Source: Elusimicrobiota bacterium (GTDB taxonomy: Bacteria; Elusimicrobiota; Elusimicrobia; UBA1565; UBA9628). From it: a DNA stretch of 64,000 nt. The stretch lies in assembly GCA_003151975.1 (NCBI GenBank), contig PLZD01000002.1, positions 65,638 to 129,637 of the forward strand, read 5' to 3'. Shown here piece by piece: positions 9,466-17,235 of the stretch (position 1 is its first letter; each line of letters opens with the position of its first letter). A program made the position numbers and the translations under genes. The notes under the pieces were generated by a model, which saw nothing but the letters and a program-made list of their open reading frames with translations, did not search any database and was not told the DNA's origin.

Positions 9466-9966
9466 CTAAATCAGGTGGAAGAATAGGCCCAGCTGGCCGA
9501 GGCCGACCAGCGCGCCGATCAGGCGGAATAGTTTCTGCTTTCGCACGGCGATCCGCGCGGAAACGACGATCTGGCCGACGATGTCCTCGTGATAGGGCGT
9601 GGCCGTGATGCCGCCGCCGAGGTACTTGTCGTAGCGGTGGATGAGCTCGCTATGCGTGTATCTGGCGATGTCTGCGGCCGCGATCATGCAGTCGTCGATG
9701 GTGTGGGTCTCCTTTAGAGTCCCTATAAAAGGAAGCCAGTTGGGCTTGCCGCTCAGGGGCATGAAGGCGAAGACGCCCAGCGGGAGCGCTACGGCCAGCA
9801 CGAAGGCGACAAATCCTCCGGGGCGGAAGAAGGCGAGCTCCGCGGCGGCGAAAACGGTGAGCGCGGCAATTTTGCGGTCGTTGGATTCGACCGCTTGGCG
9901 CATGTTTTCGAGGATGATCCAGAGCCGGCGCTCGGGTTCAGGCGTTAAGTGCGAGGATATGCTCAT
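9466..9966 (-). CDS. Small membrane protein resembling the Pycsar effector family (DUF5706/PycTM-like)
   Basis: A 166-residue protein with hydrophobic segments at about 35-50 and 52-72 and a C-terminal one at about 145-165. The order resembles DUF5706/PycTM proteins: an N-terminal helix ending in a charged turn before membrane segment 1 (NDRKIAALTVF), a central soluble stretch, and a C-terminal basic helix leading into the last membrane segment (ARIAVRKQKLFRLIGAL). In Pycsar systems such proteins are membrane effectors switched by cyclic pyrimidines made by a neighbouring cyclase. No cyclase is adjacent here; the neighbours are an acyl-CoA dehydrogenase and an aminopeptidase. It may therefore be a standalone homologue with another role, or a chance resemblance. 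Confidence 0.55.
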   Translation of the reverse strand: MSISSHLTPEPERRLWIILENMRQAVESNDRKIAALTVFAAAELAFFRPGGFVAFVLAVALPLGVFAFMPLSGKPNWLPFIGTLKETHTIDDCMIAAADIARYTHSELIHRYDKYLGGGITATPYHEDIVGQIVVSARIAVRKQKLFRLIGALVGLGQLGLFFHLI

Positions 9967-9981
9967 TATTTATGGAAGGCC

Positions 9982-11226
9982 CTAGGCCGCGACGGCTTCT
10001 TTCTGCTTGGAGGCCGCTTCCTTGATCATCATCATGCCGATCTCGTTGCGCTGAATCTGGTTGGTGCCCTCGTAGATCTGCGTGATCTTGGCATCCCGAA
10101 AGAACTTCTCGACCGGGAAGTCGCGCATGTAGCCGATGCCGCCGCACATCTGGATGCAGTCAGTGGTGACCTTCATCGCGGTGTCCGAGCAGATGACTTT
10201 GCACATGGCCGATTCCTTGGTCCAGCGCTTGGTCTCGAGGTTCTTCATCTCGTCGAAGATGATCGTGTTGTTCTTGACGCCCGCCGAGATTGCGGGGGCC
10301 ATCGCCTTGTCCATCGCCAGCGAGGTCGCGTAGAGCAGAGCGCGGGAGGCTTCGATGGCCGTGCCGGCGTCGGCGAGCATGTGCTGGATAGCCTGAAAAC
10401 TCGAAACAGGTTGGCCGAACTGCTTGCGCACGCGAGTGTAAGCCAGCGTCTCGTCGAGCGCGCCTTGCGCCATGCCGAGAGCCTGCGCGCCGACGCAGGG
10501 CCGAGAGCAGTCGAAGGTGTTCTGCGCGACGAAGAGGCCGTAGCCCTCTTTGTAAAGGAGGTTCTTCTTCGGGACGCGGCAGTTGTTGAAGACGAGGTCG
10601 TAAGTCGGCGACGCGCGAATGCCCATCTTGTGCTCTTTCTTGCCGAAAGTGAATCCCGGCGTCCCCTTTTCGACGATGAAGGCGGAGATGCCGCGCGCGC
10701 CGCGGTTGGGATTGGTCGTAGCGAATAAGCAGTAAAGCTCCGCGGCTTCGCCATTGGAGCAGAAGTTCTTCGTGCCATTCAGAATGTAGTGATCGCCGTC
10801 GAGCTTGGCCGAGCACTTCGTGGCCGTGGCGTCGGAACCCGCGCCGGGCTCGGTGATCGTGAACGCCCCGAGGCGCTTGCCCGAGGCCAAGTCGGGAAGC
10901 CACTGCTGCCGCTGCTCGGGAGTGCCGAACAGCAGCACCGGGATGCCGCAAAGGCCCGAGGCCGCCATCGCCAGCGCCATGCCGCCGCAGGCGCGCGCGA
11001 TTTGCTCGATGACGAGCACGATTTCCGTCGTGGAGCCGCCCAAGCCGCCGTAGGCTTCGGGCAGATAAACTGAGAAGAGATCCGACTTTTTAAATTCTTC
11101 GATGATCTCCCAGGGATACTCCTCGCTCTGGTCGTACTTCTCTCGCACGGGTTTGATCTTCTTCTGGCCGAGCTCGTAGGCCAGGTCCCTGATCTCTTCC
11201 TGCTGTTCGCTTAAACCGTAGTCCAT
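9982..11226 (-). CDS. Acyl-CoA dehydrogenase
   Basis: A 414-residue FAD-dependent acyl-CoA dehydrogenase of the short/medium-chain type. It shows the N-terminal helical domain, the middle-domain signatures (FTITEPGAGSDA and GTKNFCSNG) and the C-terminal motif YEGTNQIQRNEIG, whose Glu is the usual catalytic base. The start ATG is 4 nt from the rnc stop codon. Its place after the fatty-acid synthesis genes suggests a role in lipid turnover or in reducing/oxidising acyl chains. The electron acceptor, normally ETF, is not in the window. Confidence 0.9.
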   Translation of the reverse strand: MDYGLSEQQEEIRDLAYELGQKKIKPVREKYDQSEEYPWEIIEEFKKSDLFSVYLPEAYGGLGGSTTEIVLVIEQIARACGGMALAMAASGLCGIPVLLFGTPEQRQQWLPDLASGKRLGAFTITEPGAGSDATATKCSAKLDGDHYILNGTKNFCSNGEAAELYCLFATTNPNRGARGISAFIVEKGTPGFTFGKKEHKMGIRASPTYDLVFNNCRVPKKNLLYKEGYGLFVAQNTFDCSRPCVGAQALGMAQGALDETLAYTRVRKQFGQPVSSFQAIQHMLADAGTAIEASRALLYATSLAMDKAMAPAISAGVKNNTIIFDEMKNLETKRWTKESAMCKVICSDTAMKVTTDCIQMCGGIGYMRDFPVEKFFRDAKITQIYEGTNQIQRNEIGMMMIKEAASKQKEAVAA

Positions 11227-11230
11227 GGGA

Positions 11231-11905
11231 TTACCCCTCCGAAGATTCCATCGCGATCAGCGCGTTGCGCGCGGCCGCTTGCTCGGCTTCTTTCTTGGTC
11301 TTGCCCTCGCCGTGGCCGAGCTCGTTCTTGCCTAGTCGCACGAGGACGCGGAAGGTCTTGTCGTGATCGGGGCCCTCGGCCTCGGTCATTTCGTAGGAAG
11401 GCGGGACCTTGAACTTCTTTTGGATGACTTCCTGCAGCTTGCTTTTGTAGTCGACCTCGGCCAGGCTGCCGTGGTTTTCGATGCACCAGCGCCGGATGAA
11501 CCTCTCGGCGGCGGAATATCCCCCGTCGAGGTAGATCGCGCCGATGAGCGCCTCCAGCGCGTTGCTCAGCAGGCTGTGGCGTTCGCGCCCGCCGGAGTTT
11601 TCTTCTCCAACGCCGAGAAAGAGATAGGCGCCGAGATTGAGTTCCCCCGCCCACACCGCGAGGCTTGGGCGCGAGACGAGCTGGGCTTTTTTCTTGGAGA
11701 GGCTGCCCTCGTCCTCTTTGGGATAGTCCTGGTAGAGCTGATGGGCCACGACGGCGGCGAGGATGCTGTCGCCCAGGAACTCCAACCGCTCATTATAAAT
11801 CCCGGACTTGCTCTCGGAGGCGAACGACTTGTGCGACAACGCCTCCTTGAGCAAGTCCGGGTTCTTGAAACGGTACCCCGTTATGTCTTCGAGCGGCTTA
11901 AGCAC
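11231..11905 (-). CDS. rnc: Ribonuclease III
   Basis: A 224-residue double-strand-specific endoribonuclease. The RNase III signature NERLEFLGDSIL lies at about 38-49, and the second acidic cluster NALEALIGAIYLDGG at about 115-129. A C-terminal double-stranded RNA-binding domain (about 155-222) ends KTKKEAEQAAARNAL. The length is normal for the family. It processes rRNA and other structured RNAs. The position directly after acpP is the classic bacterial order plsX-fab-acpP-rnc. Confidence 0.95.
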   Translation of the reverse strand: MLKPLEDITGYRFKNPDLLKEALSHKSFASESKSGIYNERLEFLGDSILAAVVAHQLYQDYPKEDEGSLSKKKAQLVSRPSLAVWAGELNLGAYLFLGVGEENSGGRERHSLLSNALEALIGAIYLDGGYSAAERFIRRWCIENHGSLAEVDYKSKLQEVIQKKFKVPPSYEMTEAEGPDHDKTFRVLVRLGKNELGHGEGKTKKEAEQAAARNALIAMESSEG

Positions 11906-11914
11906 CGCTGAAAA

Positions 11915-12160
11915 CTACTTCTTCGCGTGGGCCGTGATGTAGTCGATGGCTTGGCCGACGGTCTGGATCTTCTCGGCCTGCTCATCGGGGATCTCGGTGT
12001 CGAACTCTTCCTCGAGAGCCATCACGAGCTCGACGGTGTCGAGCGAGTCGGCGCCGAGGTCGTTGACGAAGTGGGCCGCGGGTGTGACTTCTGCGGCGTC
12101 GACGCCCAGCTGCTCCACGATGATCTGCTTCACACGATCTGCAACGTTCGCTTCGGCCAT
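11915..12160 (-). CDS. acpP: Acyl carrier protein
   Basis: An 81-residue acidic protein carrying the phosphopantetheine site Ser39 in the motif [15 protein letters not shown]. It holds growing acyl chains for fatty-acid and phospholipid synthesis. The ATG at 12160 has GGAG 9 nt upstream and gives the usual ACP length. An in-frame ATG at 12175 would add five residues (MEKTT) and has GGAAAG upstream, so the start is not fully settled. The gene sits 26 nt after fabG and 9 nt before rnc. Confidence 0.95.
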   Translation of the reverse strand: MAEANVADRVKQIIVEQLGVDAAEVTPAAHFVNDLGADSLDTVELVMALEEEFDTEIPDEQAEKIQTVGQAIDYITAHAKK

Positions 12161-12186
12161 GGTTGTTTTCTCCATTGTCTTTCCGG

Positions 12187-12969
12187 TCACATGTACCCGC
12201 CGCCATTGACTTTGAGCACAACACCGGTGATGTAAGACGCTTCGTCTGACGCCAAAAAGAGGACGGCTTTCGCGATATCGAGCGGCTCGCCCATGCGGCC
12301 GACCAAAATCTTTTGAAGCAGCTTCTGCTTGTCCGCCTCGGGGATCGCTTCCGTCAGACGGGTGCGAATGAATCCAGGAGCGACTGCGTTGCAGAGGATG
12401 TTGCGCGAGGCGAATTCGCGCGCGGTGGACTTCGTGAGACCGATGAGTCCGGCCTTCGAAGCGGAATAATTCGCCTGGCCGGCATTGCCCTCTTCGCCGA
12501 CGATGGAGGAGATGTTGACGATGCGGCCGTAGTGGGCCTTGAGCATCGGGCGGGAGACGGCCTTGATGAAATTGAAAGCGCCTTTCAGATTCACGTTCAT
12601 GACCAGGTCCCAATCGGCGTCGGACATGCGCATGAGAAGGTTGTCCTTCGTGATGCCGGCGTTGTTAACGAGGATGTCGATCTTGCCCCATTTCTCCATC
12701 GCGGCCTTGGCGACGGCTTCGCAGTCGGGGAACTTCGTGACGTCGGCCTTGAGACCCAGGGTCTGCGTTCCGTGCTCGGTGATCTTCTGGGCGGACTTGG
12801 CGACGAGGTCGGCGTCGACGTCGACGAGGACGACGTGGGCTCCTTCCTGCGCGAAAAGCTCCGCGGTCGCAAGGCCGATGCCCTGCGCCGAACCCGTGAT
12901 GATCGCGACTTTGTCTTTGAGTCTCATGGCGCCGCTAGCGCGCGTCTGAACCGCCGTCTCCGTGGACAT
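12187..12969 (-). CDS. fabG: 3-oxoacyl-[acyl-carrier-protein] reductase
   Basis: A 260-residue short-chain dehydrogenase. It has the nucleotide-binding motif [12 protein letters not shown], the catalytic Ser in NISS and the YxxxK pair in ANYSASKAG. FabG reduces 3-oxoacyl-ACP with NADPH in fatty-acid elongation. The ATG at 12969 has AGAGGA at good spacing. It adds about 14 residues before the usual FabG start ([12 protein letters not shown]), which has no Shine-Dalgarno sequence of its own. It lies between plsX and acpP as expected. Confidence 0.93.
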   Translation of the reverse strand: MSTETAVQTRASGAMRLKDKVAIITGSAQGIGLATAELFAQEGAHVVLVDVDADLVAKSAQKITEHGTQTLGLKADVTKFPDCEAVAKAAMEKWGKIDILVNNAGITKDNLLMRMSDADWDLVMNVNLKGAFNFIKAVSRPMLKAHYGRIVNISSIVGEEGNAGQANYSASKAGLIGLTKSTAREFASRNILCNAVAPGFIRTRLTEAIPEADKQKLLQKILVGRMGEPLDIAKAVLFLASDEASYITGVVLKVNGGGYM

Positions 12970-12986
12970 CGCAAATTCCTCTCAAA

Positions 12987-14003
12987 TTACAAATTGACCC
13001 TGCTAGTTTCCAAATTTTGCTTGACCTCGTCAACTGATTTCCTGATGAGATCGCCGATATTATTCTCGGCCATCACGCTGGCCGTCCGCAACGACTCGGC
13101 CACGTTTTTCCCCGCGGCATCATACCGGCAGGTCACCACGACGCCGTTGACGCCGAGAAGAGGGCTGCCCGTTCCGTCCAGTCCGCGTTGGCGGGATGCC
13201 GCGACCCGTAGCAAGCGCGCCCGCGCGCCGCCGAACAAGCCGCTGGCGGATTTTTTCTCGAGCGACTCGACGGCCGCGACGGCCGATGCCTCTGCGGTGG
13301 CCAGAGCGATTTCCCCCACGAAGCCGTCGCAGACGATGACTTCCGCCGCGCCTTTGAGCGCCTCGCGCGGGTCGATGGCGCCGATGAATTGGAGGCCGCT
13401 GAACTTGAGCAGCGGCAGGGCTTCGCGGACGAGCTCGTTGCCCTTCGTCTCTGAGCGGCCCGTCGAGAGCATCGCTATCCTTGGATTTGGCCGCTTGAGG
13501 ATGTGCGTGGAGTAAACCGCGCCCATGACCGCGAATTGGAGCAGATGCCACGGCTTGCAGTCCTGGTTTGCTCCGGCATCTAGGATCAGCGACGCTCCAA
13601 CGCGCGTCGGCAGGAGCGCCGCCAGGGCGGGACGCAGAACGCCCGGCATCCGCTTGAGGTGCCAGAGCGAGGCGGCCAGCGCGGCGCCGGGATTGCCGGG
13701 ACTCACTAGGCCGGCGAGCTTGGCATCCGCAAGCAGCTCGCAGGCCTTCATGATCGAGCAGTTCGGCTTGCCTCGGACGGCGGCGGAGCCGTCCTCATCT
13801 TTCGAGACGGCCTCGGGGGCGTCGGCGATCTCGAAACGAGAATCTCCGTCCTTGATTCCGCGGCGGGCCAGCTCGTCCTTCAAGACCGAGGCCGGGCCGA
13901 CGAGAACCAGCTCGATGCCCAGGGCTTTGACGGCCTCGACGGCCCCCGCGACGTTGGCGCCGGGGCCGGCGTCACCCGCGGCGGCGTCTAGTACTAGCCT
14001 CAT
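12987..14003 (-). CDS. plsX: Phosphate acyltransferase PlsX
   Basis: A 338-residue protein with the PlsX order: the N-terminal MRLVLDAAAGD, a glycine-rich SPGNPGAALAAS stretch, and ILDAGAN near residue 147. PlsX converts acyl-ACP to acyl-phosphate for PlsY in phospholipid synthesis. The N-terminus differs from the common DAMGGD signature (DAAAGD here). It lies between rpmF and fabG, the typical location. fabH and fabD, which often follow plsX, are missing. Confidence 0.9.
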   Translation of the reverse strand: MRLVLDAAAGDAGPGANVAGAVEAVKALGIELVLVGPASVLKDELARRGIKDGDSRFEIADAPEAVSKDEDGSAAVRGKPNCSIMKACELLADAKLAGLVSPGNPGAALAASLWHLKRMPGVLRPALAALLPTRVGASLILDAGANQDCKPWHLLQFAVMGAVYSTHILKRPNPRIAMLSTGRSETKGNELVREALPLLKFSGLQFIGAIDPREALKGAAEVIVCDGFVGEIALATAEASAVAAVESLEKKSASGLFGGARARLLRVAASRQRGLDGTGSPLLGVNGVVVTCRYDAAGKNVAESLRTASVMAENNIGDLIRKSVDEVKQNLETSRVNL

Positions 14004-14046
14004 GGTTTTCTTCCTATATCCTTAGGAATCAAACCATTCCCTTCGG

Positions 14047-14271
14047 TCAGCCTTTTTGCTCTCCGCCCTCGGCCTTGTCCTTCTTGTGCTTGGGAGCCAC
14101 GGCGATGCGGCCGTTGTAGAAGCCGCAGTGCGGGCAGACCGTGTGCGGCAGGCGAAGCCGTCCGCAATCGGGATTGGGGCAGGCGTTCAAGGCGGCGCGG
14201 TCGAGCTTCCAGTTGGCGGAGCGGCGGCTGTCGCGGCGCGAGCGGGTGTGCTTTCTTTTTGGGTTGGGCAT
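14047..14271 (-). CDS. rpmF: 50S ribosomal protein L32
   Basis: A 74-residue basic protein beginning MPNPKRKHTRSRRDSRR, the L32 signature, with a four-cysteine zinc knuckle (CPNPDC and CPHC). It is part of the large ribosomal subunit. The order yceD-rpmF-plsX matches many bacteria. A short Lys/Glu-rich tail after the zinc site is an extension. Confidence 0.95.
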   Translation of the reverse strand: MPNPKRKHTRSRRDSRRSANWKLDRAALNACPNPDCGRLRLPHTVCPHCGFYNGRIAVAPKHKKDKAEGGEQKG

Positions 14272-14294
14272 TTCGTTCTCCTTCTTAGATTATC

Positions 14295-14726
14295 TCAGTT
14301 ATATCCGGTCTTGCAGCCGCAGTCGCCCTTGTTGCGGTCGTTCTTGCAGCTCGGGCACAAACCTTTACAGTCGGGACGGCACACGATTTTCGAGGGGATC
14401 GCCAGCACCAACGCTTGGCGGACCTCCTCGGCGGCGTCGACCGCCGAGCCCGACGACTCCAAAACCGAGTCCACTGGGGCGATGTAGCCGGTCCGAACCG
14501 GGGCCAGGCACCGCCCACACTCCATCTCCCACTCGCCTCGGACCTCGCCCTGCACTCCGATCTTCCCGTCTTTAACGAAGAGGTCCAGCTCGACGCGCAA
14601 CGGCCCGGTCAGCCGCCCGGCGTTTCCCAGGCAATCCGGGAACTCCGACTCGGGCACCGTCTCATCCACCGTGAGGTTGCCGGTTTCCTTGATCTTTCCG
14701 ACCGAGATCGTCAGAGGACTCTTCAT
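14295..14726 (-). CDS. yceD: DUF177/YceD-family protein
   Basis: A 143-residue protein of the YceD family, which is linked to 23S rRNA accumulation and almost always precedes rpmF, as here. Cysteine pairs occur at CGRC (about residue 72) and in a C-terminal cluster CRPDCKGLCPSC followed by CGC, matching the usual metal-binding pattern of the family. No clear Shine-Dalgarno sequence precedes the ATG. Confidence 0.88.
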   Translation of the reverse strand: MKSPLTISVGKIKETGNLTVDETVPESEFPDCLGNAGRLTGPLRVELDLFVKDGKIGVQGEVRGEWEMECGRCLAPVRTGYIAPVDSVLESSGSAVDAAEEVRQALVLAIPSKIVCRPDCKGLCPSCKNDRNKGDCGCKTGYN

Positions 14727-14749
14727 TTTATTCTATTGCGGCCGTTCCG

Positions 14750-15712
14750 TCAATCGAAGCCCGCGGTCTCGCGGACGAAATAGGTCGGCTTGTCCTTGAT
14801 GTCGAAGTAAACGCGCACGAGAATCTCCGCCAGCAAGCCCAGCAGGATCAGCTGAAAGCCGACCAGCGCGAAGAAAATGGATATTTGGAAGAGCGGCTGG
14901 TCCTTGACGAAGATGCCCAGATAGAATTTCTTGTAGAGCGTGACGGCGGCCATCAGCGCGCCGAGGCTCCCCATGACGACGCCGCCTCCGCCGAAAAGAT
15001 AGATGGGCTTGGCGAGGTAGGCGTCCATGAACTTGACGGTTAGAAGGTCGAGGATCACCTTGAAGGTGCGGGTGATGCCGTACTTGGAGGTGCCCTTCGT
15101 GCGGGGACGGTGGTTGACGGGCATCTCCGTGATCCGGGCGCCGAGAAAACCGGCGAAGGCCGGCACAAAGCGGTGCATTTCTCCGTAAAGCCGGACGGGC
15201 TTGAGATACTTCGCGCGGTAGAGCTTCAAGGTGCAGCCGTAGTCGTGCAGATGGACGCCGGTGATCCACGAAATGAGGCTGTTGGCGATCATGGACGGAA
15301 GCTTGCGGTTGATGAAGGCGTCTTTGCGGTCCTTGCGCCAGCCGCTGACGACGTCGTAGCCCTCGTTGAGCTTGTCGATGAGCTTGGCGATGTCGCGCGC
15401 GTCGTTCTGCATGTCGGCGTCGAGGCAGACGAGGAGCTCGCCGGAGGCGTGCTTGATGGCCGCCGACAGCGCCGCCGTCTGACCCGCGTTGCGGCCCAGG
15501 CGCACGGCCTTGAAGCCCGGGTACTTCTTGACGAGCCTCTCAAGTTCGGCGTAGGAGCCGTCGGTCGAGCCGTCGTCGACGAGGATGACCTCGGAGGTCA
15601 TGTCGAGGGCTTTGAGGACGTTCGAGACTTCTTCCCCGAGATCGGGAAGATTTTCCTCCTCGTTGTAAACGGGGATTAGGACGCTGAGATACGGCAAGTC
15701 TGTCTTGTTCAT
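14750..15712 (-). CDS. Family 2 glycosyltransferase (polyprenyl-phosphate sugar transferase type)
   Basis: A 320-residue protein. The catalytic GT-A domain (residues about 1-225) has the signatures SVLIPVYNEEENL, DDGSTDGS and the DxD-type CLDADMQND. The C-terminal part has two membrane helices (about 232-260 and 268-300), as in dolichyl- or undecaprenyl-phosphate glycosyltransferases of the DPM1/ArnC type. It likely transfers a sugar to a polyprenyl phosphate at the inner membrane, for use by GT39-like enzymes such as those at 19431 and 29800. It is the first gene of the run through yceD and the fatty-acid genes, separated from yceD by 23 nt. Confidence 0.88.
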   Translation of the reverse strand: MNKTDLPYLSVLIPVYNEEENLPDLGEEVSNVLKALDMTSEVILVDDGSTDGSYAELERLVKKYPGFKAVRLGRNAGQTAALSAAIKHASGELLVCLDADMQNDARDIAKLIDKLNEGYDVVSGWRKDRKDAFINRKLPSMIANSLISWITGVHLHDYGCTLKLYRAKYLKPVRLYGEMHRFVPAFAGFLGARITEMPVNHRPRTKGTSKYGITRTFKVILDLLTVKFMDAYLAKPIYLFGGGGVVMGSLGALMAAVTLYKKFYLGIFVKDQPLFQISIFFALVGFQLILLGLLAEILVRVYFDIKDKPTYFVRETAGFD

Positions 15713-15723
15713 TTAGAAACGGT

Positions 15724-15775
15724 GCGCGCGGGGGCTTGACCCCCGCGCGCAACCGCGCGACCTTCGGTCGCGCGG
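15724..15775 (-). terminator. Two tandem GC-rich hairpins between icd and the glycosyltransferase
   Basis: Perfect stems of 11 bp (15724-15734 with 15740-15750, 5-nt loop) and 10 bp (15753-15762 with 15766-15775, 3-nt loop) lie in the only spacer between icd and the next gene. No U-run follows on the minus strand, so termination would not be of the simple intrinsic kind. They may instead protect the icd mRNA 3' end. Confidence 0.5.
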
Positions 15776-15797
15776 CAGTTTTGAATCTCGTTTTTTC

Positions 15798-17162
15798 TTA
15801 AGCCGCGACCGCCTTCCCCGCCCCCATGTTCTTGACGATCTCGGCGCCGAACTCGGAGCACTTGATCTTCTTGGCTCCGGGCATCTGCCGCTCGAAGTCG
15901 TAGGTGACGGTCTTGTTCTGGATCGTCTTCTCGAGGCCCTTGATGACGAGGTCCGCGGCTTCCTGCCAGCCCATGTGCTCGAGCATCATGACGCCGGAGA
16001 GGATCAGCGAACCGGGGTTGACCTGGTCCTTGTTGGTGTACTTCGGGGCCGTACCGTGCGTCGCCTCGAAGATGGCCACGCCTTCGCCGATGTTGGCGCC
16101 GGGCCCGATGCCGAGGCCGCCGACCTGCGCGACCGCCGCGTCGGAGAGATAATCGCCGTTCAAGTTCGGCGTGGCGATGACGGAGTACTCGTCCGGCCTG
16201 AGCAGCAGTTGCTGGAAGGTCTGGTCGGCGATGCGATCTTTGATCAGAATCTTTCCGGCGGGCATCTTGCCGTTGAGATCGTCCCAGAGCTCGGCTTCGG
16301 TGACGATCTGGTCGCGGAACTCGGCTTTGGCCACTTCATAGCCCCAATCGCGGAACGCGCCTTCAGTGAACTTCTGGATGTTGCCCTTGTGCACGATCGT
16401 GACGGAGGGCCGCTTGTGGTCGATCGCGTACTTGATGGCCATGCGGATGAGCCGCTGACTCCCAGTCTTTGATATCGGCTTGATGCCGATGCCGGAGTCG
16501 GGGAAGGGAATCTTCTTGCCCATCTTCTTAGTGATGAACTCGTAGACTTCCTTGCACTCCGGCGTGCCCATCTCGAATTCGATGCCGGCGTAGATGTCCT
16601 CGGTGTTCTCGCGGAAGATGACGATGTCGAGCTTCTCCGGCGACTTGACGGGGCACGGCACGCCGGTGAACCAGCGCACGGGCCGCACGCAGGCGTAGAG
16701 GTCGAGGGCCTGGCGGATGCCGACGTTGACCGAGCGGAAGCGCGGCGTGATCCATTCCGACGAGCACTTCGGGCACTTGGCCGGGCGGTCGTTGAGCTCG
16801 GCGGCGCAGTCGAGGCAGACGAACTTGAACTGGCCGGCGGGGGTCGTCAGCGGGCCCTTGATGCCGACGCGGAATTCCTTGAACGCCTCGAGCGTCTCCT
16901 GAGGCAGGACGGTGTCCTTATCGAAAGCTTTCAAAGCGGTGAGCCCGGCGTAAACTTCCATCCAGACGAGCTTGCGCTTGCCGTCATAAGCCTTCTCGAC
17001 GGCGCCCTCGAGCACGACCTTGGTGGCTTTCCAGATGTCGGGGCCGGTGCCGTCGCCCGCGAAGAAAGGGATGATGGGGTTGTCGGGGACGACGAGCTTG
17101 CCGTTCTTGAACTCGATCTTCTTTCCGTCGGCGGGGACCTTGATCTTCTTGTACTGACCCAT
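15798..17162 (-). CDS. icd: Isocitrate dehydrogenase with an inserted zinc ribbon
   Basis: A 454-residue isocitrate dehydrogenase of the NADP-type bacterial family: [55 protein letters not shown] and HGTAPKY all match. It oxidises isocitrate to 2-oxoglutarate in the TCA cycle. Between GPLTTPAG and RSVN lies an extra stretch (about 111-142) with CLDC (Cys116, Cys119) and CPKC (Cys130, Cys133), a four-cysteine zinc ribbon. It sits just before Ser144, the equivalent of the regulatory Ser113 of the E. coli enzyme. The second ATG (17162) is preferred because GGAG lies 6 nt upstream; an ATG at 17174 would add MEII. Confidence 0.93.
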   Translation of the reverse strand: MGQYKKIKVPADGKKIEFKNGKLVVPDNPIIPFFAGDGTGPDIWKATKVVLEGAVEKAYDGKRKLVWMEVYAGLTALKAFDKDTVLPQETLEAFKEFRVGIKGPLTTPAGQFKFVCLDCAAELNDRPAKCPKCSSEWITPRFRSVNVGIRQALDLYACVRPVRWFTGVPCPVKSPEKLDIVIFRENTEDIYAGIEFEMGTPECKEVYEFITKKMGKKIPFPDSGIGIKPISKTGSQRLIRMAIKYAIDHKRPSVTIVHKGNIQKFTEGAFRDWGYEVAKAEFRDQIVTEAELWDDLNGKMPAGKILIKDRIADQTFQQLLLRPDEYSVIATPNLNGDYLSDAAVAQVGGLGIGPGANIGEGVAIFEATHGTAPKYTNKDQVNPGSLILSGVMMLEHMGWQEAADLVIKGLEKTIQNKTVTYDFERQMPGAKKIKCSEFGAEIVKNMGAGKAVAA

Positions 17163-17235
17163 GATTATCTCCATGTTGATGCAATAACTATTTAAATTTC
17201 ATCCAATATACTAATTTCTGAGGGACCCGTAAAGG

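Noticed and set aside
12160-12613. A 232-codon frame joining the fabG region to acpP
   Set aside because: Only the last 81 codons are ACP; the rest is a shifted reading of fabG.
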